From NCBI RefSeq assembly GCF_032062135.1, contig NC_092859.1, forward strand, positions 153,456,228 to 153,520,227: a DNA stretch of 64,000 bases, written 5' to 3'. Positions 22,993-34,683 of the stretch are shown here, piece by piece. The notes under the pieces were generated by a model. The model made no database searches, had not been told where the DNA came from, and saw nothing but the letters and a program-made list of their open reading frames with translations. Position numbers and translations under genes: made by a program. This stretch comes from Pyxicephalus adspersus (Eukaryota > Chordata > Amphibia > Anura > Pyxicephalidae). Every line of letters starts with the position of its first letter. Position 1 is the stretch's first letter.

Positions 22993-25900
22993 TAGTACAT
23001 AGGACAATTACACCTGAAGTGCCTCCTGAGGCACTACAATAGGTTCACTTCAATATCATTGTTTAATAAAATTTATATACAGTCAGGTATTCATTGTCCT
23101 TCCCTGTGTGTGCCATATTTATTCTGGTTGTTCTCTTGAGAAAAGATATTATGGAAGACCCAATATGGAAGTCCAAATTAAAAGGGGGAGGGGGACGGCC
23201 AGCACTTTCTTCTTTTCAATGTGCTTGGAATCAGTCCATAATAGGAGGGTTACAGACACCTTAAAAGATAAAAGCTTGTCGTGCCAAGGATTATTGTACC
23301 TAGGCCTATGTAGGGATCATGGAAAGTCAACAGCACAATGAATATCTAGCAATTTTTGACCCTAAGCTTTTACATAACCCTGTTTGGGAATGGCCAACCA
23401 TAGATGGTATATACACTAGATAAAAAAAGATAGCTGTGATGTGTTCTTTAGTTGATAACTATACCCACTTTGTGTTGCATTTTGGTTAAAGTAGACTAGG
23501 ATTTTAACATTAAATAGGTGGGTGGAAGACAGCAGCACTAGTTGGTATCCAAATTTTATGCAGTCTATCAATATAGTATATAAAAGCTATAACCCTCTTG
23601 CTGGGCTCTTGATCATTAGATTATATCTAATTAGATGAATGCTGGGAATATCAGCTTTCAGGAGCCAGTGATGTAAATGCACATTGTGAGTTTGTTTTCA
23701 CCTTCTTAAATCCCTTCCTCATCTCCCTTCCACCCCTTCTGACTGACCTCTCTCTGATGCTCTGCTTCCCTTTGCTTCCACCTTCTTCCTTTATTAGGTC
23801 CATGCATGACATGGACACTTCCTGATGTTTGTCCAAGGAGCCTTTCAGCATCTATTAGAAGTAGACATCATTGCAATGATGGGGATCAGCAAGCATAGGT
23901 ATTTCCAGGGCACTGGATCATCAGTCCCCCACATCTAAACAGGGTGCTGGCAAGGTACCTGGATTTCTGATTTAGGTAAGTATCTCTTTTTACAATGGGT
24001 TACAAAAACAAGGGTGGCAGGTTTACACATTAAAATTGAAAACTTTCCAAATTCCATAATGTTTCTGTAGATCATTATTAAATTGCAAATTCCTATAAAC
24101 AACAGAGTGTGGCTGAGTCTTTTGAATTGTTGTTGTAGCATTGGCAGTGTTTATACATAACATACTAAGTGCGGTACATACCAAAATGACATACCAAAGT
24201 AATGTTCCGTGGAAGAATCTCCCATACATCATTCTATTTCTAGTTCTCACTAGCCAGTACCTGTGTTTTTGCCAAATCACTGTATGAATTGTACTTTTTT
24301 GGATCGTGAAAAACAGTCTGGTTTAAAGATGCTCTTTGATGAGGGGATCTAAGGCATCATGAAAGACTCTATCTTTAATAACCTTAGATAACCAACAAAG
24401 GTTGTCACTTAAACTCCAAACTTTCTGTAATAAATTTTGTAAATGTAAAATGTACTTTTAACTTCTTTCCACTAAGGTAGCCTTTGTGATCATTATTAAG
24501 GAAAACTTACTTGATCTAGAGATATTTGGAGGCTGCCATTGGTGACTTCCATTGGTGACACTGGTAACTTGAAAAATCTGTTTCGCTGTTTCTTTCTTTA
24601 ATACTTTCTGTGTCACTGATATAGAACAAGCATACAAATCAGAATAGTCTTAGAAAAGAGAAACTAAGAAAGAAAGAAAAATCTAATCTGCATACAAGTT
24701 CTGGGTAGTGAATTTGGTGTAATGGTGTAGTTTGGATTGGCCCAAGTTTCTCACATTCAGTTTTAATAGAACCATATGTCATAAAATTATTTAATAGAAC
24801 CAAACAAACCTGTCACTTGAGCTAACTGAGCTTAGCTCATTCCCTGTGCACTGAGCCTGGGAACCATAGACTAATGTAAAAATCAATCTTTTATGCTTCT
24901 TGTCAAAGTAAAGTAGGTAGGAGGTTTTTATGGATGATCTCTCTTACTTAGTAAATGATAGAAACCTTCACTAAGAGAATATTGAAGCTGTCATTGCTGA
25001 CCTTCCTTACTAAAATGGTAACTGCCTCACTGTCATGTTGATCCATAATGACTTTAATCAATATTGATTACTCAAATTTGCTTTTGTTTGAGCTTTGAAC
25101 AGGCAAATGTTCAGTTTTGGAATACCAGGAGTTGACCCACAATAGGCTTTTAGCCTTTTAAATCCAGTAGGCAACATTACTTCCAACCCCCATCAGTCAA
25201 TAGGAATATTTCCTATGTCTTACCATGACAACATGCTTACACGCCCAGATTTTAAATTCATTGTGAGCCTATAATCAATAAAAGGCCTGGGATGTAGACT
25301 CCGGCGGTGTACCTGTAAGCCCGTTACTGTACGCACCTGGCATCGGCTGCTTGGCACAATGCCGACTTTGGTTCAGCTAACACAAAACTGAACATTGCCC
25401 TCTTTTCCAAGCTCAGACTATACAGAAGCATTTATCTATAGTGACGCTATTGGATAGACATGACAGCAAAGCATCTAACCTTTTTTTGGGGAAGGTGTGT
25501 GGGGGGGATGAGCAATGACAGATTCATCTGACACAATCTCATAGTGCATTGGTGCAGTTTCTAATATTTACTGGAGTTAACTCACTTAGGCATTGTAAAC
25601 TTCTTAATTTCTCCCCCGGGAATTTAGAGGTTGAAATTACATCAGCATAATATTTGGCTGTCAACCATATTGGCAATTCATTTAATTAGCAAAGATTGCT
25701 GAGTAAAAAACAGTAGACTTTATCACCCAGAAAGTATGGCCTAGAAAACTGTCTACACTAAATTGCCAACATCTGGTTACTTTGAGTTACTGTACATCGT
25801 GTTGTCGTGCTGTCGTTCATGGTAAACATTCTAAAGAGGGCCAAGAGTCAGTAACCATTCTTGTGCCAAAATGATTCCCTATACGAAGAGGGGGTGCTTG

Positions 25901-26290
25901 TAATGTAAAGAAAGATTTCAATACACCCTATCAGTGATATGCCGTGGCTGGTCATGACCCATTCTTTTGTTCAATTCTTAAGTTAATGCTTTCTTTAGCA
26001 CCAGAAATAAGAGTTTCACATATGTGTTGTGCATTCATGTAGGAGTTCAATGAGCTCAAGGCTAGGATGACCTAGGGATTGAGCAAGAGCAGCAATACAT
26101 ATTATTTCTGCATCTTCACAAGATATCACCTACATTTGCCAACAGAAAATGTCAGTGGGGTGTCACCTTCAGTACAGGTGTTCTTTAAGTAAAGTAGTTT
26201 AAAGAGCAGTGATGATGTCTGAAACACAAGAATCATCCAAACCTCAAATCAGGTTTCACTTTACATGGAGCTGTTTAGAGATAATGTTTG
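22993..26290. other. Non-coding stretch upstream of the receptor exon
   Basis: No recognisable exon or repeat with defined ends. Probably intron of the receptor gene. Confidence 0.45.
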
Positions 26291-26375
26291 GACTCATTCA
26301 TTAAAGCTTTTTAAGAATGGAGAGACTCCAGCAAACCCAGAATGGATCTGGTTAAGCATTAAAAACATTTGCAAT
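26291..26375. mobile_element. Left half of an interrupted 'AAATCAGGCCC'-family MITE
   Basis: TCATTAAAGCTTTTTAAGAA, CAGCAAACCCAGAATGGATC and TTAAAAACATTTGC match the left arm of the family. The right arm resumes at 26818, after the inserted element. Confidence 0.65.
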
Positions 26376-26809
26376 TGAAAGTGGATCTGTCAATAAAATT
26401 AAAAATTAACACTTGCCTTTACTTCTGTAGATCCCTTGATTCCTCCATAGCTGGCCTTGATTTGGTCCCGCCGTCCGGCATTCTTTCTTCGTCCCGGCGC
26501 TGATGAATCAGCAGGCACTGCCATCTTCTTCCTTCATTTTTCAGCTTCTGCTTATGTCACCCTATTTCATACTGCACATAGATCGGATTACTTATTGTTC
26601 TGTAAATGTAAAAAGAGTGCCGTGGGATCCGCTTTTTTTTTCATTGCGGGCAAAAGCCCCATTGGAGCAGGAGCAGCCCAAAGCCTCTGAGCTCCCATTC
26701 ATTCAGTCTTTACCACCATTATTTAGGGGAAAAAACAAACACATTTTGATCTATAAAAAAAGGTTATCTGCTCCTAAATAAAGTAAAAATTGTGGTGATA
26801 GGTCCTCTT
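26376..26809. mobile_element. MITE nested inside another MITE
   Basis: AAAGTGGATCTGTCA at the left is approximately inverted at the right end (GTGATAGGTCCTCTTT). It separates two arms of one older MITE. Open frames at 26457-26781 are not supported by any domain. Confidence 0.55.
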
Positions 26810-26817
26810 TATTACAA

Positions 26818-26925
26818 ATGATTTTTTTTTTAAAAATCCATTCCAGGTTTGCTGGATCATTCATATTCTCCCATGATAGTCTATCTTCTGCAGTCTTGGA
26901 GAGCTTTAATACATCAGGCCCATTG
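26818..26925. mobile_element. Right half of the interrupted 'AAATCAGGCCC'-family MITE
   Basis: AATCCATTCCAGGTTTGCTG, CTCCCATGATAGTCTATCTT and GGAGAGCTTTAATACATCAG, ending in GGCCCA. Confidence 0.7.
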
Positions 26926-27490
26926 CATGGCCACTTATCATTGCTCTTTGCATTGCTTTACAAAATAACCCCATGTGTCTATCCAGAACTGATCTTTCAG
27001 CCCACGTAAAAGCTACAGCGCTCCTGGTGAAGACAATAGTAAACAGACTATTCCATGTGACTGTGTAAATTTTGGAACTAAATAGTCAGAAACACAAATC
27101 ATTAGCAGGAAAAATAACCCCCTTATATGTACAGTATTTCATTAGTTTATTTAGCTGTGCACCTGTCAGTATTACAGGAACTAAGGCTTAAAAAAAGGAA
27201 GTCAAGTTCATTCATTGGCATAATTCCAATTAGCGCTGGATCCAATCATAGCATTGCATTTCTGTTTTATTTGGATTATACTATGTAAACTTGATTGAAC
27301 ATTTAGATGATTGCACACCTGCTTAGTTTGGCCAACAAGGAGACTGTTTGAATATGTTGACAATAAGGTTTACAAAAGCTGTGAAATCTATCTGTTATGT
27401 ATATATCCATGACCAGCAATCTGTCCCTAAATGTTTTAGCAAAGAATAATAAAAAATCATATATTATGATAGTTTCACTTACCTTCCTAT

Positions 27491-27503
27491 TTGTTTCTTC
27501 CAG
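27491..27503 (+). promoter_or_regulatory. Splice acceptor of the receptor exon
   Basis: The polypyrimidine run TTGTTTCTTCCAG immediately precedes the exon and places the intron inside the arginine codon (AG|G) of the DRY motif. Confidence 0.85.
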
Positions 27504-27701
27504 GTATATGGCCATTATCCACCCTCTGAAGCCAAGACTATCTGCCACCGCCACCAAGATAGTCATCTGCGTCATCTGGAGCTTTTCCTTCTGCATGGCC
27601 TTTCCTCTGGGATATTACGCAGATGTCTACCCTATGAGGGGACGAGATATTTGCTATCTCAACTGGCCTGAATCTGAAGTGAACAGGAAGTATGAACAAG
27701 T
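27504..27701 (+). CDS. tacr1: Tachykinin receptor, internal exon 2 (TACR1 / substance-P receptor type)
   Basis: This is a single internal exon of a rhodopsin-class GPCR for tachykinin neuropeptides, a Gq-coupled plasma-membrane receptor. The frame opens with the end of the DRY box (R split by the intron, then YMAIIHPL), runs through ICL2 (PRLSATATK) and TM4 (IVICVIW...FCMAFP), and enters ECL2 with its conserved cysteine (ICYLNWPE). A pyrimidine-rich tract ending in CAG precedes 27504 and a GTGAGT donor begins at 27702. Both introns are phase 2, as I recall for exon 2 of tachykinin receptor genes. The exon is 198 bp; human TACR1 exon 2 is 195 bp from memory, so ECL2 is one residue longer here, near NRKYEQV. 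VICVIW, GYY and the YE-V ending favour TACR1 over TACR2 or TACR3, while the K in HPLKPRLS recalls TACR3. ECL2 is divergent (ADVYPMRGRD), so an extra TACR1-like paralogue is possible. There is no stop or frameshift. No other exon of the gene was recognised. Confidence 0.9.
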
Positions 27702-27707
27702 GTGAGT
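27702..27707 (+). promoter_or_regulatory. Splice donor of the receptor exon
   Basis: GTGAGT is a consensus 5' splice site that follows the first two bases of a valine codon, so the exon keeps phase 2 at both ends. Confidence 0.85.
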
Positions 27708-28083
27708 ATGCAGGTGGCCCTGATAATTGGGTTCCATCTATAAAATGAATGTTGAGGACCTTCAAGCTAGTGGATAGCATGATTGAATATGGGTTCTTAT
27801 GTCTACTCTGATGCTCTTTGGTTATCCTTGGTCCAATGCCAAATCCAGGAGGAGAGGTCTCAGCTATCCCTGTGGTTAGAAATGTTCCTTAGAAGAAAGA
27901 TTTTTGGGTTTCATAGTTGCAGATATATATCTTCTTTTAGGTAAAAATATGGTTCTTATTGGATTCCAAATGGTGCGCGTCCCACCGCAGCAATGGTGTG
28001 TTGTGTTGCTATAAAAACTTTGATTTATGGATTCCTTATGTTGTGTTGCTATCAGTACAGCATTTATTTTTTTTATTTTCTTT

Positions 28084-28283
28084 TGGGCCTGATTTATTAA
28101 AGCTCACCGAGGCTAGGGAAGATACACTTTCATCAGTGAAGCTGGGGATCCAGCAAACCTGGAATGGATCTAGCCCAGGATTCAAAACCTTTGATAGCAT
28201 ATAATTGTTTTCAGGTTTGCTGGGTCACCCAATTTCACTGATAAAAGTGTATCCTTTAATAAATCTTTAATAAATCAGGCCCA
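28084..28283. mobile_element. Complete 200-bp palindromic MITE ('AAATCAGGCCC' family)
   Basis: TGGGCCTGATTTATTAAAG (28084-28102) and its perfect 19-bp inverse complement (28265-28283) bound it. The interior is a rough palindrome with CAGCAAACCTGGAATGGATC and CAGGTTTGCTGGGTCACCC as opposing arms. It sits in the intron just downstream of the receptor exon. Confidence 0.8.
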
Positions 28284-30944
28284 TTGTGTTCTATTGGTTT
28301 CCTATTCAAATGGGTTGTCTAAACCTAACCCGCATCCATAGGTCATTAAAATGTGAATCGGCCTGCTTTAAAATAAAACAGCCACAATTATTTCTTACCT
28401 CAATTCTTTATACCTGTTGCCATTTCCTTTCTGCAAACACAATTTTGTATTCAGAAACCTCACCGCATTCAAAGCACCTTATCACATACTCCTTTATTAC
28501 ATGGATTATAAAGCATAAAGCATCAATGAAATGTTTGTGAATTCAACTTCACCAGCAAAGACAGCCAAAGTATTGCAGGTTCCCTATGAATACATTATAA
28601 ATCAAACAAAATGTCAGTAAACAGTGAATTGCTAGTTGGTCAAGCTGTTTTCTTTCTACCCACAATCCATTGCAAGAGATAAAATCAATATGTTATGGCT
28701 CTTCCAATATTGATATAGCATTTATTGCCAGGTGTTATAGCTAAGTAACATTTTCCAAGTTTGTGTTATTCCAGAAGGCGTGGTGATAGCAAGTCTTAAT
28801 GTGCCCAAGTTCTATCAATCATTCATTTGAGTTCTTTCTTCTAATGTCTTATGTGTGAGAATAAAAAAAATCACCAATTGGTGAGATTGTTATTAAGTCC
28901 TCGCTCTCTGCTCTTCCACAATACCCTTATCTGCAATTATCTGCTGGCCTCTCTCACCATGCTTCTAAGGAGAGGGATCCTGTCCAAGCATGCATCTTTA
29001 CTAATGGCTCATTGAAAGGCAGGTTTGCTTATTGCTTTGAGATATTAAAGCAATAAATTACATTTCCTTCCCATTTATTTGTCATCCAGCATCCACAAGT
29101 CTGTTTCCAGAGACAGACCGGCATTGCGGAGCATGGGCCTCATAAATGTCACATTTATACTGGATATAGTTTGTGAAAGCACAGATTTTTTTTATATATT
29201 CCAGGCTGCATAGACGATGTAGTATTCAGGACAAGAACTAACCTATAGCTACAACTCAGTGATGGAAAAAAACTTCACTGTCAAAAATAAATCCGAAAAT
29301 GTCAGTTCACTGTAATTTTTGTTGAGCAGCTTGGTTTGCAAGTAAATGTGGATACAAATGTTAATAAAAATATATGAGTCTGGAGAAGGAATTATTATAA
29401 TAAAATTGTCAGTACAAATATTAACTGAACAGTTATCATAATACAGCTTATTTTGGGTTATAATTAATTAAACTTTATTTTATGCTAAAAAAAAAATATG
29501 TGTATGGTGCCACATCCAACTAAATTATAATTATTTATTTTATCTGATTATAAGGGATAAGGCTTTATAAGAGATTGATGACAAACTAATATACTGTATA
29601 GCTATTTTCACATCACAACCTACTAAATTATAAATATGTGTGTTTTTTTCTTTTTGTGGTATACCAAATTATACAGAATAAGCCTAGATTTCTGACCTGA
29701 AAATGCCATTAGAAAAAGATTCTTGGTTTATACTTCATACTACGGGGTGGTGTTAAGCCCTCATATAAAGTGCATAACAAACTCTTAGACATTATTACAG
29801 TTTATTACACATTTTATATGAAGACATAGCTTCGTTCACTGGTAAGCAAGGTCATTGATTAGAAAGTGGCCCATCATAACTAACTCAAAAGAAAAAATAT
29901 TTAAACCTGTAAAAAAGGAAGTGGGGGCTATAAAAGATTCAGCCCATGTGATTTTAATTTCTTTCTCCCTTCAAAGGTTTTTTAAAAAATAACATACCAT
30001 GGATGTATTGTTTCACAATAATTTAATTTGGCATTTTTGTTGGGTTCTGTTTTGATTGTTAGCAGTGACAAATGCATTTTGTGAGCCACACTGAAGTCAA
30101 TGAACTTTTCCTGCGTTTTTCAGTTAAAAGTAGGTATCATAGTTTATATTCTCTTTATATTCCCTTTCTCAGTTTATATTCAGATATCTCCTTAACCAAA
30201 CCTATCTGTTGTAATGGTAGTGACCGCTGGATTTGATGCCCTAGGCTTAAACTCGAGCCAATGCAGTTTTCCTGTTATTTCAAGTAAAAGTTGATACGTC
30301 TGTTTATATTTGAATCAGTTTATATTTGAGTATCTACTCAACCCAATATGTCCTTGTAATGGGCATTCATGGGACTTCAAGAGAGAAATGTGCAAAAAAA
30401 CAGAAATAATGTAGAAGATGATATGCCAGTAAGGATGCCAAACTGAATTTGGCTTGACATCAGGACAGTTATGGATCAGTGAGAACAGGGACATCCTTAG
30501 CAAAATACTTTATAACTTCTGTCCTGCCAGTGTTGGACTAACATACCAAAAAAACGTGTTGTTGCCAAAACTACAGAAAAAAAGCCTATTATTAAGATTT
30601 AAATAATTCAGAATGGGATACTGCTCCTTTGTGTACTCCAAGCTAATTGTAAAAGAAACAAATCGATTTCACAGCTGCCGAAGCACGCTGAGACGGTCCA
30701 TGAAAATTGTAGTATTTAGCAACACCTTGTACAGCTTTAAGACATCCCCAAGCATGTCATTGAAAGGATTTGGGTATGCTACCCTAAAGACTCATTAAAG
30801 GACCCTCTATCCTCTCTACTGTTTTTTTTTTCTATTGGCACATGCCCCCTTTGGCACTGCCCAGCTTTCCATGCCTTTTCTGCAGCATTTTGCCTGTTAG
30901 CCTCTAAAAAAATAAGGAATTAAATTGAACAAAACAAATCACCC
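28284..30944. other. Intronic stretch downstream of the receptor exon
   Basis: No repeat family or exon was recognised. The 28680-29170 part is compositionally balanced and repeat-free, so it could hold a conserved element. Confidence 0.4.
28871..28884. other. 14-bp perfect palindrome
   Basis: TCACCAATTGGTGA has full dyad symmetry with no spacer, and lies in an otherwise repeat-free stretch. Confidence 0.6.
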
Positions 30945-31867
30945 TTGTATTGCAGACAATCATAAAATGATACAGTTTAAACAGTGCTTATTCATACATG
31001 TATGCACTCATTTGGACCTTAATCAGTTAGATCCGATATGATATTTCTAGACAAAGATCACCTACTTTGTTGCTTTCATGTAACCGATAAGTACAGTGTG
31101 GTTAAACTATCGGTGTATGCGAAGACATGGATGCAGCATAATCCCCTTGTTGAAAAGAAAAATCTTAAAGTATGATTTACAAAAAACATAGGAATAGTAC
31201 CCAAACTCAATAATAAGTACTTTCTCTTACATATAGAGACTCATATATACAGAGAAGCCCTACTTACCTACAATTCAGGCCACCTTTTTGAATGTGTTCC
31301 TATCTTTGGAAAATGTAAGTGTTCTTAACTATATCATTCATATGGTAAAGTAACACTAAACTCTCATTTACTGAGTTACAATATTATATTTTATACCCAT
31401 TATATTTTATACATTGTTATTTGCAATACTACTATTATCTATTGTGGAAATTGGTTTACTTAGACATGCATGTGAATACATGCATTATGTTCTTTAACAG
31501 GTATAATATCCACATTAGAACCATTTTTGTATATTATTGGAAAGTGTAACAGTACACTAACTTATTCTTCTGTTTTACAAATATATTTAGACTGTATGCA
31601 AAAAAGCGCACAGCTACCCCTGAGGAAGCCGTTAAAAAGGGCGAAACGCGACGGGTAAATACGCTGTGCATAAGAACGCATCCATGTCTTCGCTTACACT
31701 GATCGCTTGACCACACTGTACTTCTCGGTAACATGAAAGCAACAAAGTAGGTGATCTTTGTCTAGAGATATCATATCGGATCCAACTGATTAAGGTCCAA
31801 ATGAATGCATACATGTATGTATAAGCACTGTTTAAACTGTATCATTTTATGATTGTCTGCAATACAA
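30945..31867. mobile_element. 923-bp element with ~190-bp inverted arms
   Basis: The left arm (30945-31134) and right arm (31678-31867) are near-complete inverse complements, from TTGTATTGCAGACAATCATA outside to GCGAAGACATGGATGC inside, with small indels. The ~540-bp spacer is unique in the window and holds a GCGAAACGCG module. No reading frame matches a transposase and no target duplication was identified. Confidence 0.75.
31617..31655 (+). repeat. GCGAAACGCG module, copy 2
   Basis: CCCCTGAGGAAGCCG, a short A-rich spacer, then GGGCGAAACGCGACGGG. It lies within the unique spacer of the inverted-repeat element at 30945-31867. Confidence 0.8.
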
Positions 31868-32272
31868 ATTTGAAATTTTGCCAAAAAAACCCTTCTTGTC
31901 ATTTTGTCTTTTAAATAGTTAAATCCAGGGTTAGCAAATATCCCAATAAAGGGAACACTACTTTAAAAAAATTACACTTCACTAGTACTCCTTCTAGCTT
32001 GGTCCCGAATCTAACACAGATCTCCCCTTTATTAAAATTTGATATAAAGTTCAGTTTAGCTGATCTTTGATCAGGATTCATTGCACCTTTGGTAAACTGG
32101 ACCCTTAGAACATGTTACAGATGTTTTTGGAGACTAAGACCTACTACAAGAGATGGTAAGCCTGGGAACATGTTATGCCAGAGTGCTAGATGTTATACAA
32201 GGGATGCATGTTGGGCGTCTGAGACATAAATCCCCTTCCCCAAATCTGGGGAATAGCAAATGAATTTTAAGA

Positions 32273-32361
32273 AATCCATTTCAGGTTTGCTGGATCACCC
32301 AGCTTCACTGATGAAACAGTACCCTCTCCAGCCTTGGAGAGCTTTAATAAATCAGGCCCTA
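32273..32361. mobile_element. Half MITE of the 'AAATCAGGCCC' family (duplicate 1)
   Basis: CCATTTCAGGTTTGCTGGAT and CAGCCTTGGAGAGCTTTAAT, ending AAATCAGGCCC. It is repeated at 33059-33147. Confidence 0.7.
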
Positions 32362-32636
32362 TGGGACAACCATGATTCAGCCAAAATTTGTCAAGGTGGA
32401 CTGACCTGTTTTTACTTCTGATCTTATTTCTAAACAGATAGAATAAGTTCAACTGATCATGAGCTGCCGTGTTTAAGTTTCTGATTACATATGGTCAGAG
32501 TGAATGTGTTGGTAATTGTTGATATAGTCATTCGTTTGAGTGATCAATCAAATATGAATCTGAATTCATATCTGTCCTGTGGATTGGTTATCCACAAACG
32601 CAAAATTGCCAGAAGACCATCTTGTACATTCTAGAC

Positions 32637-32713
32637 CAGCGTTTCTCAACCAATGGTCCTCCAGAGGTTACTAGGGGCTCCTTAAGCAATGAGCAATTGG
32701 CGCCTCTCAGGTC
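32637..32713 (+). mobile_element. Truncated duplicate of the hAT-type MITE left end
   Basis: It is identical to 33423-33499 and ends abruptly at CAGGTC, where the 32714 MITE fragment begins. It was carried by the local duplication, not by its own insertion. Confidence 0.8.
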
Positions 32714-32920
32714 GTGAACGAACGTTCGCTCACTTCCTGTGGTGCACGTCACTTCCTGTATCGTTCAAACGATCGCATCTATCGTGTGTACAATATCTGT
32801 GAACGATCATGTCGTTATCTGTATGTACAGGATCGGTGCTATATGATAGTTCGCAGATATCATGCAGGATCGTTCGTCGTTCGTTTACCAACGATAATAA
32901 TTGGAAGTGTGTACGTAGCT
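32714..32920 (-). mobile_element. Truncated palindrome-rich MITE between the duplicated blocks
   Basis: The minus strand starts AGCTACGTACACACTTCCAA and is rich in GAACGATC/GATCGTTC motifs, including GTTCGTTCAC near the break. I recall this family from frog genomes. One end is missing and joins directly to the CAGGTC edge of copy 1. Confidence 0.65.
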
Positions 32921-33499
32921 TAAGACCTACTACAAGAGATGGTAAGCCTGGGAACATGTTATGCCGAACTGCTAGATGGTATACAAGGGATGCATGTTGG
33001 GCATCTGAGACATAAATCCCCTTCCCCAAATCTGGGGAATAGCAAATGACTTTTAAGAAATCCATTTCAGGTTTGCTGGATCACCCAGCTTCACTGATGA
33101 AACAGTACCCTCTCCAGCCTTGGAGAGCTTTATTAAATCAGGCCGTATGGGACAACCATGATTCAGCCAAAATTTGTCAAGGTGGACTGACCTGTTTTTA
33201 CTTCTGATCTTATTTCTAAACAGATAGAATAAGTTCAACTGATCATGAGCTGCCGTGTTTAAGTTTCTGATTACATATGGTCAGAGTGAATGTGTTGGTA
33301 ATTGTTGATATAGTCATTCGTTTGAGTGATCAATCAAATATGAATCTGAATTCATATCTGTCCTGTGGATTGGTTATCCACAAACGCAAAATTGCCAGAA
33401 GACCATCTTGTACATTCTAGACCAGCGTTTCTCAACCAATGGTCCTCCAGAGGTTACTAGGGGCTCCTTAAGCAATGAGCAATTGGCGCCTCTCAGGTC
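32921..33499 (+). repeat. 579-bp local duplication, copy 2
   Basis: The direct repeat of 32135-32713. Its right edge continues naturally into the rest of the hAT-type MITE, so this copy's right flank is ancestral. Confidence 0.9.
33059..33147. mobile_element. Half MITE of the 'AAATCAGGCCC' family (duplicate 2)
   Basis: Same text as 32273-32361 with two substitutions near the right end. Confidence 0.7.
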
Positions 33500-33671
33500 C
33501 AATAAACTGACACGACTGTTCATTTTGGATATCTGTAATGGTGACATTCTTCCCATGGCCACCATAAAATATACTGTGAGCTGTGAGTATACTAAATAAA
33601 GAAGGAGTTTCCTTAAGACCTGAAAGTTAATTCAAGAACCTTAAACACCTGAAAAAGTTTGAGAAAGGCTA
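33423..33671 (+). mobile_element. hAT-type MITE with target-site duplication
   Basis: CAGCGTTTCTCAACC at the left is matched by TTTGAGAAAGGCTA at the right. The flanks TTCTAGAC (33415-33422) and TTCTAGAA (33672-33679) are an 8-bp duplication with one mismatch. Length is 249 bp with no coding capacity. Its first 77 bp lie inside the 579-bp duplication. Confidence 0.8.
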
Positions 33672-34307
33672 TTCTAGAATAAAGCTGACAAAGCTGAGAA
33701 ATGGCTGTTGACCTGGGTCTGTCTGCCATGACACACATATGAATGTGCCTGAAACAGCCATTGTTTTAGGCTTTCCTTTGAAGCTCTATATTAATAATTC
33801 TCAGAGCTCATGTCTATTGGGATTTAAGGCTTTTTTCAAGGCAAGTCATTTCTTTGTGATAAATGCACCTGAAAAACCTATAACGTATCTCTACCGTATC
33901 TGGGGATTGTGTAATGTTTTAATATTATGTAAGCGTGGTAAAACGTTCATACATCATTTCACCCCCAGCGTTTATCATTCTCACTATTAATGAAAACAAA
34001 CTTGTAAATTCTCAGTGACCCATGTCATGTCTTCATGGCATTCAGATCAGTCTGATTTACGAGTTATTGTAAACAGCTCCTACATTGTCCATCCGGTTGC
34101 ACCTAAATCATTTTTCTAGCATTACATCTGATATTTCTTTCAAATTCAATCAGCCTATTGAGCAAAATATTGGTCTTTATCCTTATCTGCTCAAAGATTT
34201 TATTCATTTAGTCCATCATAGTTCTTGTTCTATTCTAGTCAGTATTGAAAACATGAGGAACACCATTGCTGAACGAATTCTCTGCAGAGCACGGCTAGTC
34301 CGTAGAT

Positions 34308-34415
34308 CAGTATTTCTTAACAAGCGTTCTTGCAGAGGATGCTGGGGGTTCCTTGAGCAATGAGCAGTTTGTACCTCTCAGGTCAGTTTGACACCGATGA
34401 TCATTTTTCAAGTAC
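34308..34415 (+). mobile_element. 5' fragment of the hAT-type MITE
   Basis: It begins CAGTATTTCTTAACAAGCG and contains GGGGGTTCCTTGAGCAATGA and CTCAGGTCAGTTTGACACC, then homology stops. Confidence 0.7.
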
Positions 34416-34650
34416 TTGGGAGAGGCTTCTATGTTATAGTGGAGGCAGATGGGGTGGATTTGAAGATGGATATGCGTGTTGCAGCTGCTGTTCTGAGTAG
34501 CTCTAAGAGAAGTTATCTGTCGTGGTAAATGACTATGATTTTCATGCCCCATACCACTCTTCTGTTCCTGGTCTCTTAGCCTTCTCTCTACGGTATTGAT
34601 TTATCCATAAAGCTATTACCACTACTGAACACTAGAACAAAAATGTGTTC

Positions 34651-34683
34651 CCCTGAAGAAGCAATAAATGCGAAACGCGTTGA
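34651..34683 (+). repeat. GCGAAACGCGT module, copy 3
   Basis: CCCTGAAGAAGCAATAAATG followed by CGAAACGCGTTG. No flanking inverted repeats were found. Confidence 0.8.

Larger units (their letters stand above)
32135..32713 (+). repeat. 579-bp local duplication, copy 1
   Basis: It aligns without gaps to 32921-33499 at an offset of 786 bp, with about eight substitutions, all in the first ~230 bp. The unit holds half a MITE and the left end of a hAT-type MITE. Confidence 0.9.

Noticed and set aside
27397..27503. Upstream extension of the receptor frame to an ATG
   Set aside because: The extension lacks receptor homology and is separated by a clear splice acceptor, so it is intron.
27538..27780. 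Minus-strand open frame opposite the receptor exon
   Set aside because: It is a shadow of the exon on the other strand with no homology of its own.
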